Numbered from the stretch's first letter, positions 9,121-19,546 are shown. The stretch is 64,000 nt of DNA from Postechiella marina (GCF_039538365.1 NZ_BAABCA010000003.1:124001-188000); one strand, 5' to 3'. The notes: generated from the sequence alone by a model not told the origin. Translations and numbers: made by a program.

Positions 9121-10314
9121 ATGAATACAAACGAGGTAGACAAAAAAGATTTTCAAGAATTAATTGAAAAATATCTAGACGGTAAAATTTCTTTAGAAGA
9201 AATTAAATTGTTGGTAAACTACTATGAAAGCTACCAACAAGAGCATGAATGGGTTGAAGCTCTTGGCTCTAAAAACAAAATAAAACAAAGAATGCTTATT
9301 AATATTCTTGATGAGCTACAAAACGAAGACAAAGCAATATTAGCTATTCCATTTTACAAAAAGCCTATATTTAAATATGCTGTGGCTGCAACAATAGCTT
9401 TATTAATTGCCCTCCCTTTTATTTTCGAAAGCAACATTATAAATAACCAACAAACCATTGTTAACACGACCATTAATAATAATATTGAAATTGGCACAAG
9501 CAAAGCTACTTTAACATTAGGAGACAACTCTGTAGTTCGTTTAGAAAAAGGAAAACAATTAAAAATAGATAATATTTTTAGCAATGGACAACAATTAGTT
9601 TACAATAAAAAACGCCCAAAAACTAAAACAAGAGCACAAAACACTAAAGTAAAAATTGAATATAATTACTTAACAATTCCTAGAGGTGGCGAGTTTTACG
9701 TTGTACTTGCAGATGGCACAGAAGTTTGGTTAAACTCCGAAACGCAATTAAAATACCCAACAACTTTTGTAAAAGGAGAAGAAAGGCGCGTAGAACTTGT
9801 ATACGGAGAAGCTTATTTCCATGCTTCGCCTAGCACAAAACATAGCGGATCTAAATTTAAAGTCATTAATAAAGTTCAAGACATTGAAGTATTAGGAACC
9901 GAATTTAATATTAAAGCATACAAAGACGAAGACTTTACATACACCACTCTAATTGAAGGTGCTGTTAAGGTTAATAATGGGTCGCATACAGAGACTTTAA
10001 AACCTAACGAGCAATCTATACTAAATAACAACAACAAAGACTTTGTTGTTGCTAAAGTAGACACATACTCTGAAATAGCCTGGAAACGAGGTTTATTTAG
10101 TTTTAAAAGAAAAACTTTAAAAGAAATTGCAAAAGTACTATCTCGTTGGTACGATGTTAATTTTGTTTTTGAAAATAAAGAACTAGAAGATGTGCAGTTT
10201 AAAGGTGTTATTAGCAGAAATCAAAATATAGAAGAAATATTAATTCAAATTCAAAATACAAATTATATAAATGCCTATGAAATAAACGACAATACCATAT
10301 CTCTAAAAAACTAA
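9121..10314 (+). CDS. FecR family anti-sigma factor (module 1)
   Basis: This 397-residue single-pass inner-membrane protein sequesters the ECF sigma factor in the cytoplasm and releases it on a signal from the outer-membrane receptor. The cytoplasmic part is residues 1-84 and the membrane helix is about 85-102 (KYAVAATIALLIALPFIF). The periplasmic FecR domain carries the conserved strand IPRGGEFYVVLADGTEVWLN at about 186-205. A C-terminal DUF4974-like domain from about 320 (FKRKTLKEIAKVLSRWYDV) probably contacts the STN domain of SusC. It closely resembles the FecR of module 2, so the modules are paralogous. Confidence 0.93.
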   Translation: MNTNEVDKKDFQELIEKYLDGKISLEEIKLLVNYYESYQQEHEWVEALGSKNKIKQRMLINILDELQNEDKAILAIPFYKKPIFKYAVAATIALLIALPFIFESNIINNQQTIVNTTINNNIEIGTSKATLTLGDNSVVRLEKGKQLKIDNIFSNGQQLVYNKKRPKTKTRAQNTKVKIEYNYLTIPRGGEFYVVLADGTEVWLNSETQLKYPTTFVKGEERRVELVYGEAYFHASPSTKHSGSKFKVINKVQDIEVLGTEFNIKAYKDEDFTYTTLIEGAVKVNNGSHTETLKPNEQSILNNNNKDFVVAKVDTYSEIAWKRGLFSFKRKTLKEIAKVLSRWYDVNFVFENKELEDVQFKGVISRNQNIEEILIQIQNTNYINAYEINDNTISLKN

Positions 10315-10323
10315 AAATAAAGA

Positions 10324-10364
10324 GGAACAGAGTTTAGACCGTCCAAAGTATAAGACTCTATCCC
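10324..10364 (+). promoter_or_regulatory. Conserved intercistronic hairpin before susC-like gene 1
   Basis: GGAACAGAGT can pair with ACTCTATCCC around a 21-nt loop, with two internal mismatches. The equivalent interval before the second STN-SusC gene forms a hairpin in the same register with the same loop length and changed base pairs. Conserved blocks AGAGGAACAGAG, ATTAATTAAA and GTTTAACTAAC flank it in both copies. Confidence 0.5.
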
Positions 10365-10418
10365 CCAATTTTAGAATTGCTAATTAATTAAACTGTTTAA
10401 CTAACAACATGCGAATTT

Positions 10419-13400
10419 ATGAAAATTAAATTAACCGAATCTAGCTTCCCTTTACGGGAAAAGGTACTATTAAACATTATGAGATCTTTTCTTTTTTTAT
10501 TGTGCTTAAGCGTTTTTGGAGTCACTCCAAACAATGTCATATCACAAAATGCTAAAATCAAAATAGTCGAAGATAAAGAAATAACTATCGACGAGGTTTT
10601 TGATTTAATTATGAGCCAAACCGACTACACTTTTATCTACCATGTAGATATGTTTAAAGATTATCCTAAAATTGATCTTAAAAAAGGAGTAGTAAAGGTA
10701 AATACGCTCTTAGAAAAAAGCCTTTCTAATGGAAATTTCGATTTAGACTTTACATCTAGCAATACTATAATTATAAAGGAAGCCAAAAACCTTCAACAAG
10801 AAGTATTAATTTCTGGAGTGGTAAGAGACGAAAATGGGCTCCCAATTCCTGGAATGACGGTTTATGTGTCAAGCAGAGAACCTTCTTCAGAACAAGCTCC
10901 TAAAGATTTTATGTTAAGAGGAACTACTACAGATTTTGATGGTAAATTTAGTTTAAAAGCCGAAATAGGATACTATTTTATTGTTTCTGGTATGGGATAT
11001 GAAAGGCATACAGAACAAATAGCTAGAAGTAAAAAAATTTATAATGTGACTTTAAAAGAAAGAGTAAGTAAATTAGAAGAAGTACTTGTTGTATCTTCTG
11101 GTTATCAAACTATTTCAAAAGAACGTGTAACTGGTGCTTATTCTTCAGTAAAGAAAAGCCAATTAGACAAGCCTGCTTCTAGTATTGCAGAACGTTTAAC
11201 AAGTGTGGTTTCTGGTTTACAAACTGTAATTGGCGAAGATGGAGAATCAAGTTTTCAAATTAGAGGTCTTACTACGCTTGGTGCAGATAAAGACCCACTA
11301 ATTGTTTTAGACGGATTCCCTATAGAAGGTGGCTTCGAAACCATTAACCCAAACGATGTAGAAAGCGTTACTGTTTTAAAAGATGCAGCAGCAGCTTCTA
11401 TTTGGGGAGCTAAAGCAGCAAATGGTGTCATTGTTATTGTAACTAAAAAGAATATAAATAGAGAATTACAGGTTTCTGCATCTTCTTTTGTAAGGTTTTC
11501 ATCAAAACTAGATATAGACTATACGCTTAATAATGCTTCAAACGAAGATTATATAAAATATTTAAAACTTGGGTTTGATGGTAATAATTTTGGTAGTGGT
11601 TTTTCGCCACCTAACGAATTTAGTCTTGGAGGTTTTAATAATTACACAAACATGTATACCGCTTTTTACAACGCACAGTTTGGCGCTATTACATTACAAG
11701 AAAGAGATGCTTTAATAGCTAAATATAGTACATACGATAACACAAAGCAAATAAAGCAACACTTGCTACAAACACCAATGGTACAGCAGCATAACGTTAA
11801 TATATCTGGCGGAAATTCTAAAATGTCTAACAGCTTATCTTTACTTTATGAAGATAGCAAAACAGCTTTTAAAGGCGACAAAATAAACAAATACTTAATT
11901 AATTTTAAGAATAACACGAAACTTACTAAGCGTTTACAATTCGATTTTTCGGGAATGCTACAGTATAATGATGAAACAAATAACGGTACCGATTTAGCTA
12001 CAATTTCAAACTTATCAAAGTCAGACATATTAGTAAATGACGATGGTAGTTTAATAGATATGTCGTACTTAAACAACAATCTGTATGCTATAAGCCAAAT
12101 ACGTCCAGAGGCCAATTTATATCCGTATGGCGGTAACATATTTTACAACCCTATTCAAGAAATAAATAATAGAGATCGTACTTCTAAAAAAATAAACACG
12201 CGTATTCAAACCAGTTTAAAGTTAAATATATTAAAAGGTTTAGATGTAACATCGAGTATTCAATATGAAATTTTCGATACTCAAAATAGAGATTTTTATA
12301 ACGAAAACACATACGATGTTAGAGCAGCGGTAATTAAAAGTTCTACACCAGACCCTGCTGGCGGTGCACCAACCCAAAATATACCAGACGGAAATGTTTT
12401 ACAATCTAACTCATCAAGAGTTAATGCGTATACTTTTAGAAATCAACTTAATTTTAACCGCACTTTTGCCGATAAACATAACATTAGTTTTATTGGAGGG
12501 GCGCAAACAGAAGAAAGAGTATATAAAACAAGTATTTATCCTACCATTTTTGGGTTTAACGAAGCTACGTTGCAATCTGGAGGCTCTATACCAGATAACA
12601 TACTTGACATACAAAGTTGGGCGGGAAGCTACTTTGGTTTTTTTCCAATAAGAATTGCTAACCAGAACCTTCGCTTTATTCCTTTCGAGTTTAGCAATCA
12701 ACCTATATATACAGAAGATACCGATAGATTCTTTTCTTACTACGCAAACTTAGGCTATACATTCGATAATAAATATTCTATTACTGGTAACTATAGAAAC
12801 GATGCATCTAACCTTATTGCAGACGACCCTTCTGTACGCTCTAACCCATTTTGGTCTGTTGGTTTAGCATGGAAAGCACATAAAGAGTCTTTTCTATCTA
12901 ATGTCGATTGGTTAAATAGATTAAATATTAGAACTACCTATGGTTATGGTGGCAATGTAGATACGAGTACTTCGTCTATTCCAACTTTAGCGCTTGATCC
13001 AACAATAGATTCGGTTACAGGAGAATTAAAATCAACTATCGCAAATGTAGGAAACCCGCTATTACGCTGGGAAAGAACAAGAACTTATAACTTTGGTGTA
13101 GACTTTACAATACTAGATAACAAATTAAACGGATCTATCGACTATTATAACAAAAAAGGATCAGATTTAATTGTTACACAATCTATTGCATCTGTAAATG
13201 GCAACACCACCGCAACCATAAACAATGGTGAAATGGTAAATAAAGGAATTGAAGTTAGCTTAGGGACAACGCTACCTATCAAAGGCAACGATCTTGTTTG
13301 GAGTGGTTCTCTAATTTATAGTTATAATGATAATGAAATTACTAAGTTTTTTAGAACATCAACTACTACTCGAGATTTAACATCAGCTGGTGTAAGCCAA

Positions 13401-14051
13401 GCTTATACTGAAGGCTACAACGCAAACACTTTATGGAGTTTTGATTATGCTGGAGTAAATGAAATAGGTGGAAGAGACGTTCCTTCGTATGTGGGATTAG
13501 ACGGAGCTTTAAGCTCTTTTCTAGAAAACGATTTTAACGATGCGTCTCAATTTATGCTTAATTCAGGCACTTCTGTTGCTCCAACAAATATTAGCACTAG
13601 ACAGTTGTTTAAAATATACGATTTCGATTTATCTTTTATTGTTGCTGGTAAATTTGGACATAAATTTAGAAGACCTAATTTTAGCTATGATTCTGGTGGA
13701 GAAACACCAATAAACAACTATGTGTCTGAAGCTCTTAATGCTGGAAATGGTTCTGAGGTTGCACCAATAATTTCAGATAATTTTTTATATTTTAGATACA
13801 GGAACTATACTCCTTATCTCGATTATTTAGTTTTAGATGCTTCACTTATTAGATTTCAAGAGGTTAATTTAACCTATAACTTACCTTCAAAAGTAACAAA
13901 AACACTTGGTGTTAACTCGTTACAATTCTATGCTCAGGTAAATAACTTAGGATCTATCTATTTTAACGATTTTAATGAAGACCCTGAGTATCCTACAGGT
14001 TCTATTAAACCACAAGCTACTTATACTTTTGGACTTAATTTAAACTTTTAA
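10419..14051 (+). CDS. SusC/RagA TonB-dependent transporter with STN signalling domain (module 1)
   Basis: This 1210-residue outer-membrane importer is energised by TonB. The N-terminus carries about 20 residues before a second Met and a signal peptide ending near residue 42. An STN domain follows (about 44-125, ITIDEVFDLIMSQTDYTFIY), the periplasmic module that talks to FecR. Next are a carboxypeptidase-regulatory-like domain (about 130-215, GVVRDENGLPIPGMTVYV) and a plug with PLIVLDGFPIEGGFETINPNDV and AAAASIWGAKAANGV. The C-terminal barrel ends YTFGLNLNF. SusC proteins act with a SusD lid, encoded next. The substrate is not evident; the nearby peptidases and disulfide enzymes suggest peptides. 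Confidence 0.95.
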   Translation: MKIKLTESSFPLREKVLLNIMRSFLFLLCLSVFGVTPNNVISQNAKIKIVEDKEITIDEVFDLIMSQTDYTFIYHVDMFKDYPKIDLKKGVVKVNTLLEKSLSNGNFDLDFTSSNTIIIKEAKNLQQEVLISGVVRDENGLPIPGMTVYVSSREPSSEQAPKDFMLRGTTTDFDGKFSLKAEIGYYFIVSGMGYERHTEQIARSKKIYNVTLKERVSKLEEVLVVSSGYQTISKERVTGAYSSVKKSQLDKPASSIAERLTSVVSGLQTVIGEDGESSFQIRGLTTLGADKDPLIVLDGFPIEGGFETINPNDVESVTVLKDAAAASIWGAKAANGVIVIVTKKNINRELQVSASSFVRFSSKLDIDYTLNNASNEDYIKYLKLGFDGNNFGSGFSPPNEFSLGGFNNYTNMYTAFYNAQFGAITLQERDALIAKYSTYDNTKQIKQHLLQTPMVQQHNVNISGGNSKMSNSLSLLYEDSKTAFKGDKINKYLINFKNNTKLTKRLQFDFSGMLQYNDETNNGTDLATISNLSKSDILVNDDGSLIDMSYLNNNLYAISQIRPEANLYPYGGNIFYNPIQEINNRDRTSKKINTRIQTSLKLNILKGLDVTSSIQYEIFDTQNRDFYNENTYDVRAAVIKSSTPDPAGGAPTQNIPDGNVLQSNSSRVNAYTFRNQLNFNRTFADKHNISFIGGAQTEERVYKTSIYPTIFGFNEATLQSGGSIPDNILDIQSWAGSYFGFFPIRIANQNLRFIPFEFSNQPIYTEDTDRFFSYYANLGYTFDNKYSITGNYRNDASNLIADDPSVRSNPFWSVGLAWKAHKESFLSNVDWLNRLNIRTTYGYGGNVDTSTSSIPTLALDPTIDSVTGELKSTIANVGNPLLRWERTRTYNFGVDFTILDNKLNGSIDYYNKKGSDLIVTQSIASVNGNTTATINNGEMVNKGIEVSLGTTLPIKGNDLVWSGSLIYSYNDNEITKFFRTSTTTRDLTSAGVSQAYTEGYNANTLWSFDYAGVNEIGGRDVPSYVGLDGALSSFLENDFNDASQFMLNSGTSVAPTNISTRQLFKIYDFDLSFIVAGKFGHKFRRPNFSYDSGGETPINNYVSEALNAGNGSEVAPIISDNFLYFRYRNYTPYLDYLVLDASLIRFQEVNLTYNLPSKVTKTLGVNSLQFYAQVNNLGSIYFNDFNEDPEYPTGSIKPQATYTFGLNLNF

Positions 14052-14063
14052 AACTAGCTACAC

Positions 14064-15614
14064 ATGAAAACATATAAATTAATACTTACACTAATTTTAG
14101 TTACTGCATTTTTTACAGGGTGTGATGACTATTTAGACGAGGCACCATCAAAGTCTAACGGAGTTTTACCATCTTCAATTCAAGATTTAGAAGGGCTGTT
14201 AAATGAAAGAGCTACTTTTCAATTGGAGCGAGCAAACGAAATTGCAACAGCATCTGATGATTTTGAATTAAACAGTGATTATTTTGATGCAAACAATACA
14301 GAAATTACTATAGGGAACATACATGAAGCTACTTGGAGTACAGAAAACACAAACACGAGTCTTACCTTAGGATGGACTGGCGAGTGGTCTAAAATCTTTA
14401 CAGCAAACTTAGTTCTAGAAGCTTTAGATATAGTAGAAGGTACAGATGAAGAAAAAGCAAATATAAAGGCAGAAGCTCATTTTATTAGAGCCTATAGTTA
14501 CTTTTTATTGGCTACAACTTATTGCTTAGCTTTAAAAGGTAATGAAACAGAAATGGGTTTACCTATAAAAACAGTAACAAGTTTTGAAGAGTCTTTAAAG
14601 AGAGCGACGTTACAAGAAACTTACGATTTTATGACTGCAGATATAGAAGAAGCTTTAAAAATAACCCGTAAACTAGACTATAAAAATGGACTAAAACGTA
14701 TTTGGAGAGCTAGTACAGCCTCTGTAAATGCATTTGCAGCTAGATATTACTTAGCCATTCACGATTACGAAAAAGCTGAAAAATATGCACAAGAAGCACT
14801 TGATGAGGATAACACCCTAAGAAACTTAAATACAGATTTAACCTTAATAAGTCAGACCGTAACTATAGAAAGTGATGGAGATCCTAGCACTACAGAAACA
14901 GCAGAGATAATAAATGCAAAATTAGACAATACTACAAGTAAGCCTGATATACTTGTTTGGGGAGAGTTTTATTATGAAAGAACTTTATTAAACTCTTCTG
15001 GCGAGCTATACCCCTCTGATGATTTATTAAACACTTACGATCAAGTTAACGATTTGAGATTTGAATATTACATGGTTGAAAATCATTCCTACATTAGAGG
15101 AACAGACGGTATAAATAACCCTCTTTTTAGCCAAACAGGATATTCTTCACCAATTGCTGGAAACTCTAATCGTGCTGTATCTGGTCCCTCTGTTGCAGAA
15201 ATGTATTTAATTGTTGCCGAATGTCAAGTTCGTAATGGAGACTTTAATACAGGTTTAGAAAATGCAAATGTTTTAAGAAGAACAAGAATGCGTAATACAG
15301 CATCTACTAGCGATATTGAATTATCTGCAAGTTCTCAAGAAGAAGCACTAACACAAATTTTAGAAGAAAGACGTAGAGAATTACCTTTTGTTTTAAGATG
15401 GTACGATGTTAAGCGTTACAACTCTAATGATGATCCATCTGATGATGTTGACGCTCTTGTAAGATCGTTTTACCCATATTCTGCAAGTGCTGTAGATCAA
15501 AGTGCACCTTTACAAACCTACGAGTTACTTAAAGGGTCTCGTAAATATGCACACCCAATACCACAAGATGATATTATAGCTAGCGCAGGTGTTTTACTTC
15601 AAAATACATACTAA
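14064..15614 (+). CDS. SusD/RagB family substrate-binding lipoprotein (module 1)
   Basis: This 516-residue surface lipoprotein caps the SusC channel and captures ligand. The lipobox TAFFTGC places the lipid-modified cysteine at residue 20, followed by DDYLDEAPSKS, the typical SusD start. Alpha-helical TPR-like stretches (HFIRAYSYFLLATTY, AARYYLAIHDYEKAEKYAQEAL) make up the SusD core. The C-terminal part has VAEMYLIVAECQVRNG and LTQILEERRRELPFVLRWYDVKRY, both hallmarks of the family. It lies 12 bp after SusC and is followed by a terminator, so sigma-FecR-SusC-SusD form the first unit and the thioredoxin genes a separate one. Confidence 0.95.
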   Translation: MKTYKLILTLILVTAFFTGCDDYLDEAPSKSNGVLPSSIQDLEGLLNERATFQLERANEIATASDDFELNSDYFDANNTEITIGNIHEATWSTENTNTSLTLGWTGEWSKIFTANLVLEALDIVEGTDEEKANIKAEAHFIRAYSYFLLATTYCLALKGNETEMGLPIKTVTSFEESLKRATLQETYDFMTADIEEALKITRKLDYKNGLKRIWRASTASVNAFAARYYLAIHDYEKAEKYAQEALDEDNTLRNLNTDLTLISQTVTIESDGDPSTTETAEIINAKLDNTTSKPDILVWGEFYYERTLLNSSGELYPSDDLLNTYDQVNDLRFEYYMVENHSYIRGTDGINNPLFSQTGYSSPIAGNSNRAVSGPSVAEMYLIVAECQVRNGDFNTGLENANVLRRTRMRNTASTSDIELSASSQEEALTQILEERRRELPFVLRWYDVKRYNSNDDPSDDVDALVRSFYPYSASAVDQSAPLQTYELLKGSRKYAHPIPQDDIIASAGVLLQNTY

Positions 15615-15640
15615 TTTCTTTTAGTATACTTACTATAAAT

Positions 15641-15675
15641 AGAAGGCTTGTTATATTTAATAAGCCTTCTTTATT
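15641..15675 (+). terminator. Terminator after SusD (module 1)
   Basis: AGAAGGCTTGTTAT pairs with ATAAGCCTTCT and is followed by a T-rich tract. It separates the SusCD unit from the TlpA-like genes. Confidence 0.6.
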
Positions 15676-15758
15676 TAAACAACTTAGTAAAAAGTTGTTC
15701 TACTTAGCCACGCTAATAGTAAACTATACTAAAACAGACTTAAATAATTAACATATAA

Positions 15759-15803
15759 TTAACGTCTATATTTTAGGGGCATTATCCCTATTTATAATAC
15801 TTA
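15759..15803 (+). promoter_or_regulatory. Candidate ECF promoter upstream of TlpA-like genes
   Basis: TTAAC (15759-15763), 11 nt, AGGGG (15775-15779), 21 nt, TTA within TACTTA (15798-15803). The site is in the only intergenic gap before the three-gene TlpA-like unit, 30 bp ahead of the first ATG. Confidence 0.6.
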
Positions 15804-15832
15804 ACAAGCAAACACTAACACATTTAAAAGCC

Positions 15833-17026
15833 ATGAAAAAAATTGCATCAATACTTATATTATCCTTTCTGTTTGTTTATAGCTTAACATCTTGTAAAGA
15901 TGAAACAAAAAAAACAAATGGTTATACAATTACCGGAACTGTAACTGGAATTAATAATACATATGCTAAAATTTCTGAATACACCTTTTTTAACCAAAAA
16001 AAAGCCACAGTAATAGATAGTGTACCGGTTACAAATGGCACCTTTAAAATAACCGGAAAAGTAGACTTTCCAGACATGGTACACTTGCAAATAGGTAAGT
16101 GTAGCGGTGCTTTTTTACTAGAAAACAGCAATATAGACCTTACTATTAATGTAAGTAACATAGATGAGAGAAACCCACGCTTTGAGCCATTAGTAAAAGG
16201 ATCTAAATCGCACGACGAAGTTTCTAGTGTAACCAAAAAAGCTAGAGCGGTTTATAAAGAAGGTCGTTATCCAAAACTAGATGCGTTCAATAAAAAATCA
16301 AAAGCAGTATATGCTTCAAATGATAGCATTAAAATAGCCAGTTTAGATAAGGAAAGAAAAGCTTTAATGCCATTAATGAATAAAAGGCAAGACGATTATA
16401 ACAACGTCATTTATAGTTACGTAAGGCAAAACCCAAGTTCTTCACTGTCACCGCATGTATTGGGCGTAAATTATACAGAAGGAAGAATGTCTAGACTATT
16501 ACTTAAAGAATTTTATAATACTTTTGAAGGAGATGCACGAAAAACAGGATTTTTTAAAAATTTCATAGAAAAAATTTATAAAGATAACTTCGAAAATCTA
16601 GGTGTTGGTAACACAGCTCCAGATTTCACTTTAAAAACCGTTAACGGTGATAAATTAACCTTATCTAAAGTTGAAGGAAAATATAAACTTGTCGATTTTT
16701 GGGCGTCTTGGTGTATACCTTGCAGAGCTTCATTTCCCCACTTAAAAGAGTTAAGTAAACAATATAAAAAACAAGGTTTTACTATTATAGGTGTTGGCAC
16801 AGCAGATGAAGAAGCTAAATGGAGAAAAGCCATTGAAGAAGATAAAACAACCTGGAATCATGTATATGATGTAAGCGAAAACCATAAGTACGGGCCTGTG
16901 GCAAAATCTTATGGTGTACCTCACTTACCTACAACGCTTCTTGTAGATGCTAACAACAAAATAGTTTTAAGAAACCCTACAAAAGAAGAACTAGACTCTA
17001 AATTAAAAGAGCTTTTTAAAAATTAA
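15833..17026 (+). CDS. TlpA-like thiol-disulfide lipoprotein with DUF4369 domain
   Basis: A 397-residue lipoprotein; the lipobox ends SLTSC with Cys21 followed by KDETKK. The N-terminal domain (about 27-130, YTITGTVTGINNTYAKI) matches DUF4369, a beta-sandwich common in Bacteroidota TlpA proteins. A helical linker follows, then an AhpC/TSA-thioredoxin domain from about 255 with redox centre WASWCIPC (C294, C297) and cis-proline segment GVPHLPTTLLVD. It should reduce or exchange disulfides in envelope proteins or imported material. The CKDE start resembles the lipoprotein export signal for surface display, so it may be outside the cell. It is closely related to the third gene of this run (18272), which suggests tandem duplication. 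Confidence 0.9.
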   Translation: MKKIASILILSFLFVYSLTSCKDETKKTNGYTITGTVTGINNTYAKISEYTFFNQKKATVIDSVPVTNGTFKITGKVDFPDMVHLQIGKCSGAFLLENSNIDLTINVSNIDERNPRFEPLVKGSKSHDEVSSVTKKARAVYKEGRYPKLDAFNKKSKAVYASNDSIKIASLDKERKALMPLMNKRQDDYNNVIYSYVRQNPSSSLSPHVLGVNYTEGRMSRLLLKEFYNTFEGDARKTGFFKNFIEKIYKDNFENLGVGNTAPDFTLKTVNGDKLTLSKVEGKYKLVDFWASWCIPCRASFPHLKELSKQYKKQGFTIIGVGTADEEAKWRKAIEEDKTTWNHVYDVSENHKYGPVAKSYGVPHLPTTLLVDANNKIVLRNPTKEELDSKLKELFKN

Positions 17027-17051
17027 ACTTTTCTAATTAAAAACTCACACC

Positions 17052-18239
17052 ATGAAATCTATAAAAAACACCATACTTTTCTTTTCGGTATACCTACTAA
17101 TCTTTTCATATAGCAATGCTCAAGAAAAAGACAATACATTTAAAATAACCGGAGAAGTTACAGGACTTACAGGAGATTTACATTTTCGCCATCCAAATAG
17201 AAAATATACAAAAGAAAATACCACAGATATTATTAAAGTAGTTAACGGAAAAATAAACTACACCGATACTATATCTAAATTAAGCATGCTAAGAGCTTAT
17301 CCAAGTTTTGATGGTTCAGATAGTAAAGTATTTAAAATCCCTAAAGATGGTAAAGGTTATTTTCCGGTAAAATGTGCTTATTTATCATTCTATGCATTTC
17401 CTGGTGCAAATATAACGATAAACGGAGAGGCATCAGACTTTATGGATATGTATCCTGGTGGCGATAAATTAAACGAAAGCCTAGCAAGCGCAAACAAACT
17501 AACCTTTCCATACTACAATAAAATGGGGAATTTAGCGGTTAAAAACACCTACGAAACAGATTCTCTAATTATAAAAGAAAATAATAAAAAAGCAGAAGCA
17601 CTGTTTTCTACTTTAAAAAACGAGTTAGTTAAACATATTAAAAACAACCCAAAATCTTTAGCTGCAGCTTGGTATTTAAACGATATGTTAATTCGTAGTC
17701 AAATTGAAATTAGCGAAGCGGAAGAATTATTTAACGGATTGTCTAGTGAAGAATTATCAGAATACCCAGATTATCAAGATGTAGCAACCCGAATAGCAGG
17801 AACAAAAGCTACCAAAGAAGGGTTTCCTGTTCCTTCAATTAAAACCAATGCTACCTTAGATGGTAAAGCATTCGATATAAAATCTTTACAAGGTAAATAT
17901 GTTTTGATAGATTTTTGGGGCCTTTGGTGCAGCCCATGTGTAGCAGAAATGCCAGAAGTAAAAGTGTTTCAAGAAAAGCATAAAGATAATTTAGTTGTTG
18001 TAGGTATTAACTCTGGAGATACTAAAGAAAAAATTCAAGCCTTTGTTGAAAAGCACGGGTATATGTGGCAACAATTACTAAGCGATAAGGCTAACACGTC
18101 AGATAATTTTGTAAACCACTTTAATGTACAAGGGTTTCCAACAAAGTTAATCATAGACCGTAGAGGCAACATTGTAAAACGATTTGTTGGTGGTGGCGAA
18201 GAAGCGTTTAAGTTGTTAGAAGAATTATTAGAAAAATAA
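17052..18239 (+). CDS. TlpA-like thioredoxin-fold protein, periplasmic
   Basis: A 395-residue protein with a Sec signal peptide (about 1-23, ending SNAQ) and no lipobox, unlike its neighbours. A DUF4369-like N-terminal domain (FKITGEVTGLTGDLHF) leads to a helical linker (about 150-255). The thioredoxin domain has redox centre WGLWCSPC (C293, C296) and a cis-proline segment QGFPTKLIID. It lies between two near-paralogous lipoproteins with intergenic gaps of 25 and 32 bp, so all three are one transcript. Its different CxxC dipeptide and soluble location suggest a different redox potential or partner. Confidence 0.9.
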   Translation: MKSIKNTILFFSVYLLIFSYSNAQEKDNTFKITGEVTGLTGDLHFRHPNRKYTKENTTDIIKVVNGKINYTDTISKLSMLRAYPSFDGSDSKVFKIPKDGKGYFPVKCAYLSFYAFPGANITINGEASDFMDMYPGGDKLNESLASANKLTFPYYNKMGNLAVKNTYETDSLIIKENNKKAEALFSTLKNELVKHIKNNPKSLAAAWYLNDMLIRSQIEISEAEELFNGLSSEELSEYPDYQDVATRIAGTKATKEGFPVPSIKTNATLDGKAFDIKSLQGKYVLIDFWGLWCSPCVAEMPEVKVFQEKHKDNLVVVGINSGDTKEKIQAFVEKHGYMWQQLLSDKANTSDNFVNHFNVQGFPTKLIIDRRGNIVKRFVGGGEEAFKLLEELLEK

Positions 18240-18271
18240 AATCACTTTAAGAAAATATTAAAAATATAATT

Positions 18272-19462
18272 ATGACGTTTAAAAAGATCATATTAATAGT
18301 AATTACTTGTGTTAGTATTTACTCATGCAAAGAAACAGAGAAAAAAGAAGCTTTTAATGGGTATGTTGTTACTGGAAAAGTAAAAGGTTTAGATCAAGGC
18401 ATTGTAGAGTTAATTGAATTTAATTTTACTGATAGAGGCGCGAAAAAGGTCGTTATTGATAGCACACAAATGACAAATGGGGCATTTGAGTTTAAAGGTT
18501 TTATTGAGCACCCAGATAAGGTTGTTATTATGATAAATGATAAGTACAATAGCGATTTCTTTATAGAAAACAGTACTATTTCTTTGTCTTTTGATATTGC
18601 AGAGTCAGACCGAGGCCAACTTAAGGCTAAAGTTTCAGGTTCGAAATTAGAGACTATTTATAATGCGCAACAAGCAAAATTGGATAGCATAATGTATCAG
18701 GAAAAATTTGCTGTATTAAAAGATATTAGACCCAAAATGGCAGCAGCTTATAATTCTAAAGACGACGAAAAGATTAAAGCCTTTAGAGAATGGAGAGCTC
18801 AATTTAGTGAATTGGAACAACAACAACGTAATGAACAAAGAGATTTCAAGATTCAATACATTAAAGATCACCCCGAGTCTCCTGTAGCGCCTTGGGTTTT
18901 AGGATTTCAATTTAGTGAAGGACGCATGTCTAAAGACGAAATGAAAGCTATTTATCCAATTTTTAAAGGTGAAGCCAAAACCACTTCGATGTTTAAATAT
19001 TACGAAAAAACGTTTAATGATATTTTTAAAAATCTAGGTATCGGTTCTATAGCCCCAGATTTTAACTTAAACGATGTAAACGGGAAAGTAGTTTCTTTAA
19101 AAGGCATAAATGCAAAATATAAACTAGTCGATTTTTGGGCATCTTGGTGTGTACCTTGTAGAGCTTCTTTTCCGCATTTAAAAGAATTATATAAAAAATA
19201 TGGTAAAGATGGCTTTGAAATTTTAGGTATTGGCACTGCAGACGAAGAAACAAAATGGAGAAAAGCCATTGAAGAAGATAAAATTACTTGGATGCACTTA
19301 TACGACTCTAGCGACGACCATCAATGGGGCGTTGTAGCAAGGCAATATGGTGTACCTTTTTTACCAACTACTTTTTTAATGGATGAGAATGAAAAAATAA
19401 TTCTTAGAAATCCATCAAAAGAAGAGCTAGATGCTAAGTTAAAAGAAGTTTTCGGGCATTAA
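18272..19462 (+). CDS. TlpA-like thiol-disulfide lipoprotein with DUF4369 domain
   Basis: A 396-residue lipoprotein (lipobox ending SIYSC, then KETEKKEA) built like the gene at 15833. It has a DUF4369 domain at about 30-130, a charged helical linker, and a thioredoxin domain with WASWCVPC (C293, C296) and GVPFLPTTFLMD. The segments FPHLKEL, GTADEE and KWRKAIEEDK are shared almost letter for letter with the 15833 protein, which marks a recent duplication. It is last in the three-gene unit and followed by a strong terminator. The CKE start fits a possible surface-export signal. Confidence 0.9.
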   Translation: MTFKKIILIVITCVSIYSCKETEKKEAFNGYVVTGKVKGLDQGIVELIEFNFTDRGAKKVVIDSTQMTNGAFEFKGFIEHPDKVVIMINDKYNSDFFIENSTISLSFDIAESDRGQLKAKVSGSKLETIYNAQQAKLDSIMYQEKFAVLKDIRPKMAAAYNSKDDEKIKAFREWRAQFSELEQQQRNEQRDFKIQYIKDHPESPVAPWVLGFQFSEGRMSKDEMKAIYPIFKGEAKTTSMFKYYEKTFNDIFKNLGIGSIAPDFNLNDVNGKVVSLKGINAKYKLVDFWASWCVPCRASFPHLKELYKKYGKDGFEILGIGTADEETKWRKAIEEDKITWMHLYDSSDDHQWGVVARQYGVPFLPTTFLMDENEKIILRNPSKEELDAKLKEVFGH

Positions 19463-19497
19463 TCTTAATACATTCAACATTTACATTATACAGTTAT

Positions 19498-19532
19498 AAA
19501 AAGAGCAGAAATTATTTTCTGCTCTTTTTTGT
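19498..19532 (+). terminator. Terminator after TlpA-like triplet
   Basis: AAAGAGCAGAAA and TTTTCTGCTCTTT form a strong stem with a 3-4 base loop, followed by T-rich sequence. Confidence 0.85.
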
Positions 19533-19546
19533 TTTTACAAAAAAAA